Positions 23,967-31,576 of a DNA stretch of 64,000 nucleotides are shown here, one piece after another. The position numbers and the translations under genes are program-made. Origin of the DNA: Paenibacillus tyrphae (GTDB lineage: Bacteria > Bacillota > Bacilli > Paenibacillales > NBRC-103111); assembly GCF_027925525.1 (NCBI RefSeq), contig NZ_BSDJ01000026.1:1-64000 (forward strand), in the 5' to 3' direction. The notes under the pieces are model-generated. The model saw nothing but the letters and a program-made list of their open reading frames with translations. It searched no databases and was not told the DNA's origin. Position 1 is the first letter of the stretch. Every line of letters begins with the position of its first letter.

Positions 23967-24794
23967 TTGAATTTGTGGGAATTGTTTGTTGGATTCATTC
24001 TTGGACTCGTGGAGGGCCTTACCGAGTTCGCGCCGGTTTCATCGACCGGCCACATGATTATCGTTGACGATTTCTTGTTCCATTCCAAAGAGATGTTTCC
24101 CCCGAGCGTAGCGAATACGTTCAAGGTCGTGGTCCAGTTGGGTTCGATTCTGGCCGTCGTCGTCCTGATGTGGGACCGGTTCATGAATTTGCTCGGACTT
24201 AAAAAATTGCCGGGACAGACGCCTTCCGGCCCGCGCTTGAATCTGCTGCAGGTTTTCGTCGGCCTAGTTCCCGCCGGCGTTCTCGGGGTATTGTTCAATA
24301 AAAAAATCGATGAATATTTGTTCTCTACCCGGACGGTCATCATCGGTCTGGTGCTCGGAGCCGTTCTCATGCTCGCGGCCGATTGGTTCCGGCCCCGCCG
24401 TCCGAAGACTGAGACCGCCGATCAGATTACATACGTGCAGGCGTTTTTTGTGGGATTGTTTCAATGCTTGGCGCTGTGGCCGGGCTTTTCCCGTTCCGGA
24501 TCGACCATCTCCGGCGGGGTTTTGCTTGGGATGAGCCATCGCGCCGCTGCGGATTTCACCTTCATTATGGCGGTGCCGATTATGGCCGGGGCCAGCTTCC
24601 TGTCGCTTTTGAAGAGCTGGGACTCGATTACGGCGGAAACCATTCCGTTTTTCGTCGTCGGATTTATTAGCGCCTTCATCTTCGCGCTTCTGTCGATCCG
24701 TTTCTTCCTGAAGCTGATCAACCGCATTAAGCTCGCACCGTTTGCGATTTACCGTTTGGTGCTCGCGGCTGTTATTTACTTTGTATTTTTGTAA
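23967..24794 (+). CDS. uppP: Undecaprenyl-diphosphate phosphatase, UppP/BacA family
   Basis: A 275-aa polytopic membrane phosphatase that turns undecaprenyl diphosphate into the monophosphate, recycling the lipid carrier of cell-wall synthesis and giving bacitracin resistance. Both catalytic signatures are present: GLVEGLTEFAPVSSTGH near the N-terminus and LWPGFSRSGSTISGG in the middle. About seven to eight helices are visible. Start is taken as TTG 23967 (AGGAG ten bases upstream); GTG 23958 is possible but too close to that site. As part of the unit with BcrAB-like genes it corresponds to BcrD of enterococcal bacitracin resistance. A chromosomal housekeeping copy may exist elsewhere. Confidence 0.95.
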   Translation: MNLWELFVGFILGLVEGLTEFAPVSSTGHMIIVDDFLFHSKEMFPPSVANTFKVVVQLGSILAVVVLMWDRFMNLLGLKKLPGQTPSGPRLNLLQVFVGLVPAGVLGVLFNKKIDEYLFSTRTVIIGLVLGAVLMLAADWFRPRRPKTETADQITYVQAFFVGLFQCLALWPGFSRSGSTISGGVLLGMSHRAAADFTFIMAVPIMAGASFLSLLKSWDSITAETIPFFVVGFISAFIFALLSIRFFLKLINRIKLAPFAIYRLVLAAVIYFVFL

Positions 24795-24817
24795 GCAAAG
24801 AGGTAATTTTAGAGGTG

Positions 24818-24950
24818 TACGAGGGGGTGGGGTATCCACTTCCGACCACTCTTGTCTTCGGGAAATTTGATTGGAACCGTTTATTAGCGGATATTTCCCA
24901 AAGACAAAGGCGGCCGCTATCGCTTCTCCAGTGGATACCCCACCCACGTA
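24818..24950. repeat. 133-nt nested inverted-repeat element
   Basis: The outer arms GGGTGGGGTATCCACT (24825-24840) and AGTGGATACCCCACCC (24930-24945) are a perfect 16-bp inverted repeat, extended by TACG / CGTA after short mismatches. Inside, 24852-24866 and 24893-24907 pair over 15 bases with one mismatch, and CCG / CGG flank the centre. The whole could fold into one long cruciform or RNA hairpin. There is no T tract, so it is not a simple terminator. It may be a miniature palindromic (MITE- or REP-like) repeat inserted between the two resistance modules. Confidence 0.7.
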
Positions 24951-24991
24951 TGTATCTCTATTCTTGTCCAAAACCAAATTTCTCAACACCT

Positions 24992-25028
24992 AGCCTCCCC
25001 CCGTCATATATGGGGTCAGGCTTTTTTT
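24992..25028 (+). terminator. Rho-independent terminator after uppP
   Basis: Stem AGCCT-cc-CCCC / GGGG-tc-AGGCT with loop GTCATATAT followed by seven T residues. It reads in the direction of uppP and lies beyond the inverted-repeat element. Confidence 0.75.
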
Positions 25029-25055
25029 GTGTAAAAAAAGCAAACCATAAATGTA

Positions 25056-25298
25056 CTATGAACAGCAGACTACGGCTTTTTCCAACTGGGATTCCAGGAC
25101 AAAGACGTTCCCCGATGTATCAAGCTGATAAGATACATGGTTTTGTTCTAAGCGGCTCGTAAGAGCCGTCGTAAGTTCTGGATTCAGGTTGGTCACATGC
25201 GCGAAAACTACGTAAGTATCGGGGCGATCGGGCATGGAAAGCCAAGATACCAAAATGCCAAAACCTATAGCTAAGCTAATGGCCATTGCTTTTTTCAC
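25056..25298 (-). CDS. Small membrane-anchored or secreted protein (80 aa)
   Basis: An 80-residue product with a GTG start and AAGGA upstream. Residues 1-20 (KKAMAISLAIGFGILVSWLS) form an N-terminal signal or membrane anchor; the rest is a small mixed alpha/beta segment containing TSRLEQNHVSYQLDTSGNV and ending in VVCCS. The segment looks like the short fold seen in ring-forming or sporulation membrane proteins, where a helix is followed by two strands, but I cannot assign a family. It is divergent from the Bce-type regulator gene and shares with it a region carrying a perfect TTGTATATTATACAA palindrome. Confidence 0.65.
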   Translation of the reverse strand: MKKAMAISLAIGFGILVSWLSMPDRPDTYVVFAHVTNLNPELTTALTSRLEQNHVSYQLDTSGNVFVLESQLEKAVVCCS

Positions 25299-25317
25299 AT
25301 CTATCGCGTCCTTTTTA

Positions 25318-25332
25318 TTGTATATTATACAA
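25318..25332. promoter_or_regulatory. Perfect 15-bp palindrome between divergent genes
   Basis: TTGTATA-T-TATACAA is a perfect palindrome between the small minus-strand gene and the Bce-type regulator gene. It resembles GntR- or other dimeric-regulator operators, but also contains -10-like TATAAT-type sequence for both directions, so it could be part of overlapping promoters. Confidence 0.5.
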
Positions 25333-25428
25333 ATATATTACATCTAACTCGTGCCAAATTAAAAATTGCTTGGCGGCGGCGATCCTGCTATCTTGGTAAT
25401 GTCTGTTGAAAACTTGGGAGGAATCGCT

Positions 25429-26163
25429 ATGTATCGCATTTACATCATAGAAGACGACGACAAAATCGGGGCCGTCCTGAAAAAAAATATGGAGAAATAC
25501 GGCTTCGAAGCGGCGTGTGCGACGCAATTCCGCGAGCTGATGCCGGAGCTGGAAGCCTACGCGCCGCATCTGGTGCTGCTGGATATTAACCTGCCGTATT
25601 TTGACGGCTATTACTGGTGCAGACAAATTCGCACGCGTTCCAGTGTGCCGATCATCTTCATCTCCGCGCGGGCCGGGGAGATGGATCAGGTGATGGCCAT
25701 TGAGAACGGCGGCGATGACTATATTACGAAACCGATCCCGTTGGATCTTCTCATGGCGAAGATCAAGGGGGTGCTCCGGAGAGTCTACGGGGAATATGCT
25801 GCTGCCGGACATGACGGCACGGCTGCGGGAGCTCCGGAAGCGGAGCTGAACGCGCATGGCTTGCGGCTGCACCTCGGACGGAGCGAGCTCGTATGGCAGA
25901 TGCGGAAAGCGATGCTGACGAAGAACGAGCGGTTGCTGGCGGAGTGCTTCATGCGGCAGCCGGGGCGGATCGTCTCCCGGGAGCAGCTTCTGGAGGCGCT
26001 GTGGGACGATGTGCAGTTTGTCGATGACAATACGTTAACGGTCAATGTGACCAGGCTTCGGAAGAAGCTGGAGGAGCTGGGACTGCCGAAGACCATCGAA
26101 ACGGTGCGCGGCCAAGGCTATATGCTTCACTTACGCGACGAGCGGGAGGGGGTGGACGCATGA
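25429..26163 (+). CDS. BceR-like response regulator
   Basis: A 244-aa OmpR-family response regulator with acidic residues E8, D9, D10, phospho-acceptor D52 in LVLLDINLPYFDGYYWC and the Lys of DDYITKPIPLDLLMAKIKG. The phrases YYWCRQIR and GGDDYITKP are characteristic of the BceR group, which responds to bacitracin and lantibiotics. The DNA-binding domain occupies about 150-235 (TVNVTRLRKKLEELG). GGGAGG precedes ATG 25429. Its last four bases (ATGA) overlap the kinase start. A site matching the BceR consensus TNACA-N4-TGTAA stands upstream of the transporter genes. Confidence 0.92.
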   Translation: MYRIYIIEDDDKIGAVLKKNMEKYGFEAACATQFRELMPELEAYAPHLVLLDINLPYFDGYYWCRQIRTRSSVPIIFISARAGEMDQVMAIENGGDDYITKPIPLDLLMAKIKGVLRRVYGEYAAAGHDGTAAGAPEAELNAHGLRLHLGRSELVWQMRKAMLTKNERLLAECFMRQPGRIVSREQLLEALWDDVQFVDDNTLTVNVTRLRKKLEELGLPKTIETVRGQGYMLHLRDEREGVDA

Positions 26164-27263
26164 GAGGGGCGTCGGCCGCTATATTTTTGCGCGATCGGCT
26201 CGTTTATGCGCTTGTATGCCTGCTTCTGATCGGACTCGGCGCCGGGCTGATGCTGCTGGAGAGGGCACGCAATCCGGAGGGGATTGGGACGGGCACAATC
26301 TCTTATTTTGTCATCCTCGGATTATTTGTTGTCGGCGTGTGGCTGGCCGTTGATTATATTCGCCAAAGTGCGTATTACAAGCAGTTGAAGCATGCGGTGG
26401 AGAGGTCCGGCGAGCTGCAGGCCGCCGCGGTCATCCAGTCCGCGGTTACGAGCGAGCAGCGGCTTGTCATGCGTTTGCTGCAGGAGCAGCACAGCGCTTA
26501 TTTGAACGAGCTTGGGCAATACCGCCACCAACAGGAGCAGCACAATCATTTTGTGATGCAATGGGTGCATCATATGAAAACCCCCGTATCCGTTATCGAC
26601 TTGTTGGTGCAGGATGCTCTGACCCAGTTGCCTGTTACGGAAGAGGAACAGAAGCAGCTGGCGCTCAGCCTGCAGGAGGAAGCCGAACGCATGACGAGGG
26701 GGCTCGATCTGATGCTGAATACGGCGCGTCTCGATAAGTTTCGAATGGATCTCCATTTCCGGGAAACGGCGCTTCACGAGCTGGTGCGCGCCGTCATGAA
26801 TGCGCATAAGCGGCTCTGTATCCGGCACTCTATCTTTCCGCAGATCGCAGGTGAAGCGTGGGTGGAAACGGACGGAAAATGGATGACGGTCGTCCTGAAT
26901 CAGTTTGTCAGCAACGCGATCAAATACAGCAAGGGCAAGCCGGGAACCAAGAAGCTTATTTTCCGATTGGAACCGGATGCGGACGGAGGCAGCAAGCTGA
27001 GCGTGACAGACGAGGGGATCGGAATTGCGCCCCACGATCTGCCGCGAATCTTCGATCCGTTCTTCACCGGAGAGAACGGACGGGGGGCCGGAGAGGCGAC
27101 TGGCATGGGACTCTATTTGGCAAAGCAGGTATGCAGCGGACTCGGACACCGGTTGTCCGTGGAGTCGAAGCTGGGCGAGGGAACGACGTTTACCGTTTTA
27201 TTCCACCCACGGAGCATCCATGCGTTAGGTGACAAGGAAGAACGGGACATGCACTCCAGGTGA
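26160..27263 (+). CDS. BceS-like intramembrane-sensing histidine kinase
   Basis: A 367-aa kinase with two helices near the N-terminus (about 13-32 and 46-66) joined by a short loop and no extracellular sensor, as in BceS kinases that are activated by contact with their ABC transporter. The phospho-acceptor segment is MQWVHHMKTPVSVIDLL, with the WVHxxKTP form specific to this group. The ATPase domain has NQFVSNAIKYSKG, VTDEGIGI and GMGLYLAKQVC. It overlaps the regulator gene by ATGA. The stop codon lies within the operator for the transporter genes. The natural partner would be the permease at 28125, whose missing extracellular domain makes this pair unusual. Confidence 0.92.
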   Translation: MRGASAAIFLRDRLVYALVCLLLIGLGAGLMLLERARNPEGIGTGTISYFVILGLFVVGVWLAVDYIRQSAYYKQLKHAVERSGELQAAAVIQSAVTSEQRLVMRLLQEQHSAYLNELGQYRHQQEQHNHFVMQWVHHMKTPVSVIDLLVQDALTQLPVTEEEQKQLALSLQEEAERMTRGLDLMLNTARLDKFRMDLHFRETALHELVRAVMNAHKRLCIRHSIFPQIAGEAWVETDGKWMTVVLNQFVSNAIKYSKGKPGTKKLIFRLEPDADGGSKLSVTDEGIGIAPHDLPRIFDPFFTGENGRGAGEATGMGLYLAKQVCSGLGHRLSVESKLGEGTTFTVLFHPRSIHALGDKEERDMHSR

Positions 27264-27325
27264 CAAGTTTGTAAGGTACATTGTCATGCAAATCGATGGG
27301 ACCGGCGTCTCCTTCGAGCTATACT
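27261..27325 (+). promoter_or_regulatory. BceR-type operator and promoter of the transporter genes
   Basis: TGACA-AGTT-TGTAA at 27261-27274 matches the published BceR-like box TNACA-N4-TGTAA exactly and overlaps the kinase stop codon. A TATACT -10 element lies at 27320-27325 with no good -35, as expected for an activator-dependent promoter. A second partial site (TACATTGTCA) follows at 27277-27286. Confidence 0.75.
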
Positions 27326-27373
27326 AGCGCTATGGACATGGAAGACAGCAATGAAGGAGGGACCGAACAAACG

Positions 27374-28150
27374 ATGAGTGTACTAAAAGCGCAGGGGCTC
27401 GGCAAAACATACAGCTCCCCCGGAAATATCGTATACAAAGCGTTGGAGGATATTGATTTGACGATCGAGGCGGGCGAGTTTGTCGGCGTCATGGGGCCGT
27501 CGGGAAGCGGGAAGACGACGCTGCTGAATCTGCTGGCCACGATTGACCGCCCGACGTCGGGGCGCATCGAGATCAACGGGGCTGACCCGGCAGCGCTAAG
27601 TGACAAGAAGCTGGCGTTATTCCGGCGGCGCGAACTTGGTTTCGTGTTTCAGGATTTCAACCTGCTCGATACGTTGTCGATCAAGGAAAATGTGATTTTG
27701 CCCCTTGTTCTGGAAGGGATGGCTCCGAACCTGATCGAGCAGCGGCTGGAGCCGCTTGTCGATAAACTGCAAATCGCCGGGCTGCTCGGCAAACGTCCGT
27801 ATGAGGTGTCTGGCGGGCAGAAGCAGCGCGCGGCGATCGCGCGGGCGCTCATTCACAAGCCGTCTCTGCTGCTGGCCGACGAGCTGACCGGCAATCTCGA
27901 TTCGAAGGCGGCCAAGGATGTCATGGATGCGCTTCAGGAGATGAACGAGCACTTCCAGGCGACCGTGCTGATGGTCACGCACGATCCTTTCTCGGCCAGC
28001 TATTGCCGGCGCATCGTGTTTATTAAAGACGGCAAGCTGTTCTCGGAATTGCGGCGCGGTACGAGCCGGCAAGTGTTTTTCCAACAAATCTTGGACGCGC
28101 TCAGCGTGCTGGGAGGGAATTTCGATGACGTTTCGCTCGCTCGCGCTTAG
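27374..28150 (+). CDS. BceA-like ABC transporter ATPase
   Basis: A 258-aa MacB/BceA-group ATPase. Walker A is GPSGSGKTTLLN, the Q-loop FQDFNLLDTLSIKENVILP is diagnostic for BceA-type proteins, the signature is VSGGQKQRAAIARAL, Walker B LLADELTGNLDSK and the switch His is in MVTHDPFSASYC. ATG 27374 follows GAAGGAGGG by about 12 bases; an upstream in-frame start near 27332 is possible. The permease gene overlaps its last 26 bases. In this family the ATPase and permease both detoxify cell-wall-active peptides and signal to the kinase. Confidence 0.92.
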   Translation: MSVLKAQGLGKTYSSPGNIVYKALEDIDLTIEAGEFVGVMGPSGSGKTTLLNLLATIDRPTSGRIEINGADPAALSDKKLALFRRRELGFVFQDFNLLDTLSIKENVILPLVLEGMAPNLIEQRLEPLVDKLQIAGLLGKRPYEVSGGQKQRAAIARALIHKPSLLLADELTGNLDSKAAKDVMDALQEMNEHFQATVLMVTHDPFSASYCRRIVFIKDGKLFSELRRGTSRQVFFQQILDALSVLGGNFDDVSLARA

Positions 28151-29474
28151 CAACATCCGCGGCAATTGGCGGTCGTACGGCGCATTTTTTATGAGCAGTG
28201 TATTTTCCGTCATGATTTTCTACATCTACGCCGCGTTTCTCGCTCATCCCGAGGTGGCAAGCGGCCGGCTTGTGGCTGCCGCAAAAGTCCGACAGGGCAT
28301 GGTGTTCTGCGAATATGTCATTGTCATCTTCTCGTTTCTGTTCGTGCTTTATTCCAACTCCGCGTTTCTGAAGACGCGCCAGCAGGAGTTCGGCCTGTTC
28401 TCGCTGTTCGGGATGACCCGCGCACAGCTCCGCAAGCTTGTTTTGTACGAAAACGCGGCGATTGCGGCGCTGTCCATCGGAGCGGGGATCGGGCTTGGCA
28501 TCCTGTTCAGCAAGCTGTTCTTTATGGGGCTTGGCGTGCTGCTCGGGATGAGCGATACGATCCCGTTTGCCGTTCCGCAGCAGGCGGTGTGGGTTACCGC
28601 GGGGGGCTTCTTCCTGCTGTTCACGCTGATTTCGCTGTGGACGACGCTGCGAATAAGCCGCACGGAAATCGCCGAGCGGCTTAAAGCTTCGCGTAAGCCG
28701 AAAGGGCAACTCGTCTATTCGCGCTGGCTTGCGCTGCTTGCGGTGGTCTGTCTGGGGACGGGCTACAGCCTGGCGCTGACGTTGAACGAGGCTTATTTCG
28801 ATCTGAAGGTGCTGCTGATTCTGCTTACAGTGGTCCTCGGCACGTATCTTTTGTTTACACAGTTCAGCTTTCTGTTTCTGCGGCTGATCCGGAAGCGCAC
28901 CGGCATCTACTACAACAGAACGAATATGCTCGTCTATGCCCAGCTTGGCTACAAAATGAAAGACAACGCTCGTGTGTTTTTCGTCGTATCGATTTTGAGC
29001 GCGGTTATTTTAACGGCTTCCAGCGCGGTGTATATGCTTGCGGTTGCGGGGCAATACCAGGATCTGAAGACGCAATACGATAATTTTCGAGAAGTGATCG
29101 CCCTGACGATGTTTATCGGTCTCTTCATCAGCCTGCTGTTCTTTATCGCGTCCGGTAGCATGATGTATTTCAAGCTGTTTACGGAGCTGCAGGAGGACCG
29201 TACGCAATTCAAGGCTTTGACCCGAATCGGCATCACCTTGGACGAAATTCGCGCAATCGTCGTTCCGCAGGTCAGCGTCATGTTCTTCGCGCCCTGTCTG
29301 ATTGGCATTGCCCACGCGCTCGTTGCGATGAAAGCACTGGATAACCTGCTTCATTTATCCAATTGGCTTTATTCGTTCGTCGTCATCGGCGTATATATGG
29401 CCATGCAGACGCTTTACTTTGTCGTCGCGTGCAGAGGGTATATGAAAAGCGTGCTTCGCGGCGTAGCTTCGTAA
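28125..29474 (+). CDS. BceB-like permease lacking the large extracellular domain
   Basis: A 449-aa FtsX-type permease with about ten helices. It begins like BceB (SLALSNIRGNWRSYGAFFMSS) and keeps the typical FLKTRQQEFGLFSLFGM segment, the helix ARVFFVVSILSAVILTA and the C-terminal GSMMYFKLFTELQEDR and FKALTRIGITLDEI parts. BceB proteins are about 640-660 residues because roughly 200 residues sit outside the membrane between helices 7 and 8. Here helix 7 is followed after about 20 residues by helix 8. The reading frame is intact, so this is a shortened form, not a frameshift. That domain normally determines antibiotic recognition, so function may differ. Confidence 0.88.
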   Translation: MTFRSLALSNIRGNWRSYGAFFMSSVFSVMIFYIYAAFLAHPEVASGRLVAAAKVRQGMVFCEYVIVIFSFLFVLYSNSAFLKTRQQEFGLFSLFGMTRAQLRKLVLYENAAIAALSIGAGIGLGILFSKLFFMGLGVLLGMSDTIPFAVPQQAVWVTAGGFFLLFTLISLWTTLRISRTEIAERLKASRKPKGQLVYSRWLALLAVVCLGTGYSLALTLNEAYFDLKVLLILLTVVLGTYLLFTQFSFLFLRLIRKRTGIYYNRTNMLVYAQLGYKMKDNARVFFVVSILSAVILTASSAVYMLAVAGQYQDLKTQYDNFREVIALTMFIGLFISLLFFIASGSMMYFKLFTELQEDRTQFKALTRIGITLDEIRAIVVPQVSVMFFAPCLIGIAHALVAMKALDNLLHLSNWLYSFVVIGVYMAMQTLYFVVACRGYMKSVLRGVAS

Positions 29475-29515
29475 GCGGAAAGAAGACAAAAGGACTGAAC
29501 GAAGGAGATTAGACA

Positions 29516-31012
29516 ATGAAATTTTTTTACGCAAAATTTTTCCATATATTTCTTTTAATGATAATAATTTCTTTGTGGGTCGTGTCCCCACTGTCGGCTA
29601 AGGCCGAAGCGAAAACGTTTCAGATCGATCCTGCGAAAATCGATGCCTACGTCGAAGCGGCCATGGATAGGCTTCACATTCCGGGCGCGGCTTTGGGGAT
29701 CGTCAAGGGCGACCGGACCGTCTACCTGAAGGGCTATGGCATCTCGGGCCCGGATCAAGCGCCCGTCACGCCGCAGACGCCTTTTGTCCTCGGCTCCACC
29801 AGCAAGTCGTTTACCGCCCTGGCGGTCATGCAGCTGGCGGAGGCCGGGAAAATTGAGCTCGATGCGCCGGTGCAGCGGTATTTGCCATACTTTCGAACCG
29901 CCGATCAGACAGCTTCTTCCAAAATAACCGTTCGCCACTTATTGCATCAAACCAGCGGATTTTCCATCTATGCCGGCCGTAAAGGAATGGTAGAAGGGGA
30001 CAAGCCGATCGAGCAGCATATCCGGGACCTGAAGGATACGCCGCTCACCAAGCCTGCAGGCACCGGGTATGAATATTCGAACCTAAACTACAATATTCTT
30101 GGCGGGATCGTCCAAGCGGTCTCCGGGAAACCGTATACCCAATATGTGAGCGACCATATTTTCAAGCCGCTGGCGATGAATCATAGCTACGCCGCCCCGG
30201 AGCAAGCCCGGAACGACGGTCTGGCAACCGGATATCAGCCCGTTTTCGGGTATATGGTCCCGACCAAGCAATTGAATCACGAGGCGACCGTCGCGTCAGG
30301 CTACTTGATTTCCAGCGCCGAAGATATGTCCAATTACTTAATCGCTCAGCTGAACGGGGGCCGATTCCAAGCCCGGACCGTCCTGTCCGAGCAAGGCGTC
30401 CGGCAAATGCACGAGCCTGGGGCATCGATCGCAGACGGCTTATTTTACGGCATGGGATGGAGCGTCAACAACAGCGTCATTTTTCATAACGGCATTACGG
30501 AGAATACGTATTCGTTTATGGCGATGGATGGGGATTACGGCATCGTCCTGCTGATCAATGCCTACGATTTTCTTTCATCCTACGACGGCATCGTTTCGGG
30601 ACTTAACGGAATTGTTCACGGTCAGGAACGCTCGGCAGCCGAACTGCCCGATTATACGAAATCTTACGCGATCCTGGATCTGATTATGGCAGTCATTCTT
30701 GCTCTGATCCTCAGATCCGTTTACAGCTTATGGACCTGGAAAACAAAATTTAAAGCGACGCCGCTGCGTATAACCGCTCATGCCGTGTCTATTCTGCTCC
30801 TGAATGTGCTGCTTCCTTTGGCGGTATTGATTTATTTCCCTAAGCTGGACCCGGCTCCATGGCAGGTCGTCACGCTGTTTTTTCCTGGTGCGGGACACGC
30901 GCTCTTGCTCATCCCTATCGTGTTGTTGGGTCTGGGGGCGATCAAAACCGTTCTGCTCCTCCGCAGCGGCTTGGGGAGAAAAAGACCTGCCGCGAGGAGG
31001 GTGGCCGGATGA
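29516..31012 (+). CDS. Membrane-anchored S12 serine peptidase (beta-lactamase fold), possible antibiotic-peptide hydrolase
   Basis: A 498-aa exported enzyme: signal sequence (about 1-31), then a class C beta-lactamase/DD-peptidase fold with S94-x-x-K97 (GSTSKSF), Y187-S-N189 and H324-N-G326 in the place of KTG. After about residue 385 there are three hydrophobic helices (about 385-407, 420-443, 455-480). This layout, signal plus S12 domain plus three C-terminal helices, matches the D-stereospecific resistance peptidases (BogQ/TriF type) that cleave nonribosomal peptide antibiotics outside the cell, as well as some PBP4*-like hydrolases. It directly follows the Bce-type transporter (41-base gap, GAAGGAG before the ATG), which favours a resistance role. 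The substrate is inferred. Confidence 0.82.
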   Translation: MKFFYAKFFHIFLLMIIISLWVVSPLSAKAEAKTFQIDPAKIDAYVEAAMDRLHIPGAALGIVKGDRTVYLKGYGISGPDQAPVTPQTPFVLGSTSKSFTALAVMQLAEAGKIELDAPVQRYLPYFRTADQTASSKITVRHLLHQTSGFSIYAGRKGMVEGDKPIEQHIRDLKDTPLTKPAGTGYEYSNLNYNILGGIVQAVSGKPYTQYVSDHIFKPLAMNHSYAAPEQARNDGLATGYQPVFGYMVPTKQLNHEATVASGYLISSAEDMSNYLIAQLNGGRFQARTVLSEQGVRQMHEPGASIADGLFYGMGWSVNNSVIFHNGITENTYSFMAMDGDYGIVLLINAYDFLSSYDGIVSGLNGIVHGQERSAAELPDYTKSYAILDLIMAVILALILRSVYSLWTWKTKFKATPLRITAHAVSILLLNVLLPLAVLIYFPKLDPAPWQVVTLFFPGAGHALLLIPIVLLGLGAIKTVLLLRSGLGRKRPAARRVAG

Positions 31013-31134
31013 TGAAGATGTTGGAGAATCTGGCCGCCGCCGCGATGACTACGGCCATTGTCAGCTTGCTGCTCCACGCTCCGTTTGTGAACGGCCGACC
31101 GTTAATTGACATGATCCGGGTTTTGTTTTCATAG
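31009..31134 (+). CDS. Small membrane peptide coupled to the S12 peptidase (41 aa)
   Basis: A 41-residue frame whose ATG overlaps the stop of the peptidase gene (ATGA), with GAGGAGGG eight bases upstream inside the end of that gene. One hydrophobic helix covers about residues 9-24 (AAAAMTTAIVSLLLHA), followed by a short polar loop and an amphipathic end. Coupling and the strong ribosome site indicate it is translated. It may be an accessory subunit or stabiliser of the peptidase or of the Bce-like transporter; no family is recognised. Confidence 0.65.
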   Translation: MMKMLENLAAAAMTTAIVSLLLHAPFVNGRPLIDMIRVLFS

Positions 31135-31237
31135 ACAGGCCTGTTTCCGGACGGGTTGTTCCTTCCTTCGTGATTCGGTTCATAGCCTTCGTAGACAAAA
31201 GGGAGTAAGGTAAACGTATCCGAAGGGGGGCAGGCCA

Positions 31238-31576
31238 GTGGGAAATAACGGTAACGACTACGGAATTCGCATCGATTCGTATCGGGCGGGGGACGATTAT
31301 GTGTTTTTGGTCACCGGGGGAGCAGCGCATGTGGGCGCGGTCGCCTGCGCTTACCGGCACGAAGGGGGGATCCGGTCGGAGAAAATATCTGTGCCTGGGC
31401 ACCGGGAAGGGGAGCTGGTCCAGGAGTTGGCCGAAAGCGCAGCATCGAAGCTCGGCCATCGTGCCGTCGTGATTATGGGAATCCATATCGATCACGCGAC
31501 GAAGCAGGATATTGCACAAATTATTACTCTCGTACATGAGAAGATGAGGGCCACTCTCGAAAGCGAGGAGCGATGA
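31238..31576 (+). CDS. LpdD-like small protein (prenylated-flavin chaperone domain)
   Basis: A 112-aa cytoplasmic protein starting with GTG (GAAGGGGGG seven bases upstream). The segments VTGGAAHVGAVACAY, SVPGHREGELVQEL and VVIMGIHIDHATKQDI match the family of small proteins found with hydroxyarylic acid decarboxylases (LpdD/BsdD/YclD), proposed to help handle prenylated flavin. Neither the decarboxylase nor the prenyltransferase gene is in this window, so it may serve an enzyme encoded elsewhere or have another role. It appears to be monocistronic. Family recognition is from memory of the pattern. Confidence 0.7.
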   Translation: MGNNGNDYGIRIDSYRAGDDYVFLVTGGAAHVGAVACAYRHEGGIRSEKISVPGHREGELVQELAESAASKLGHRAVVIMGIHIDHATKQDIAQIITLVHEKMRATLESEER

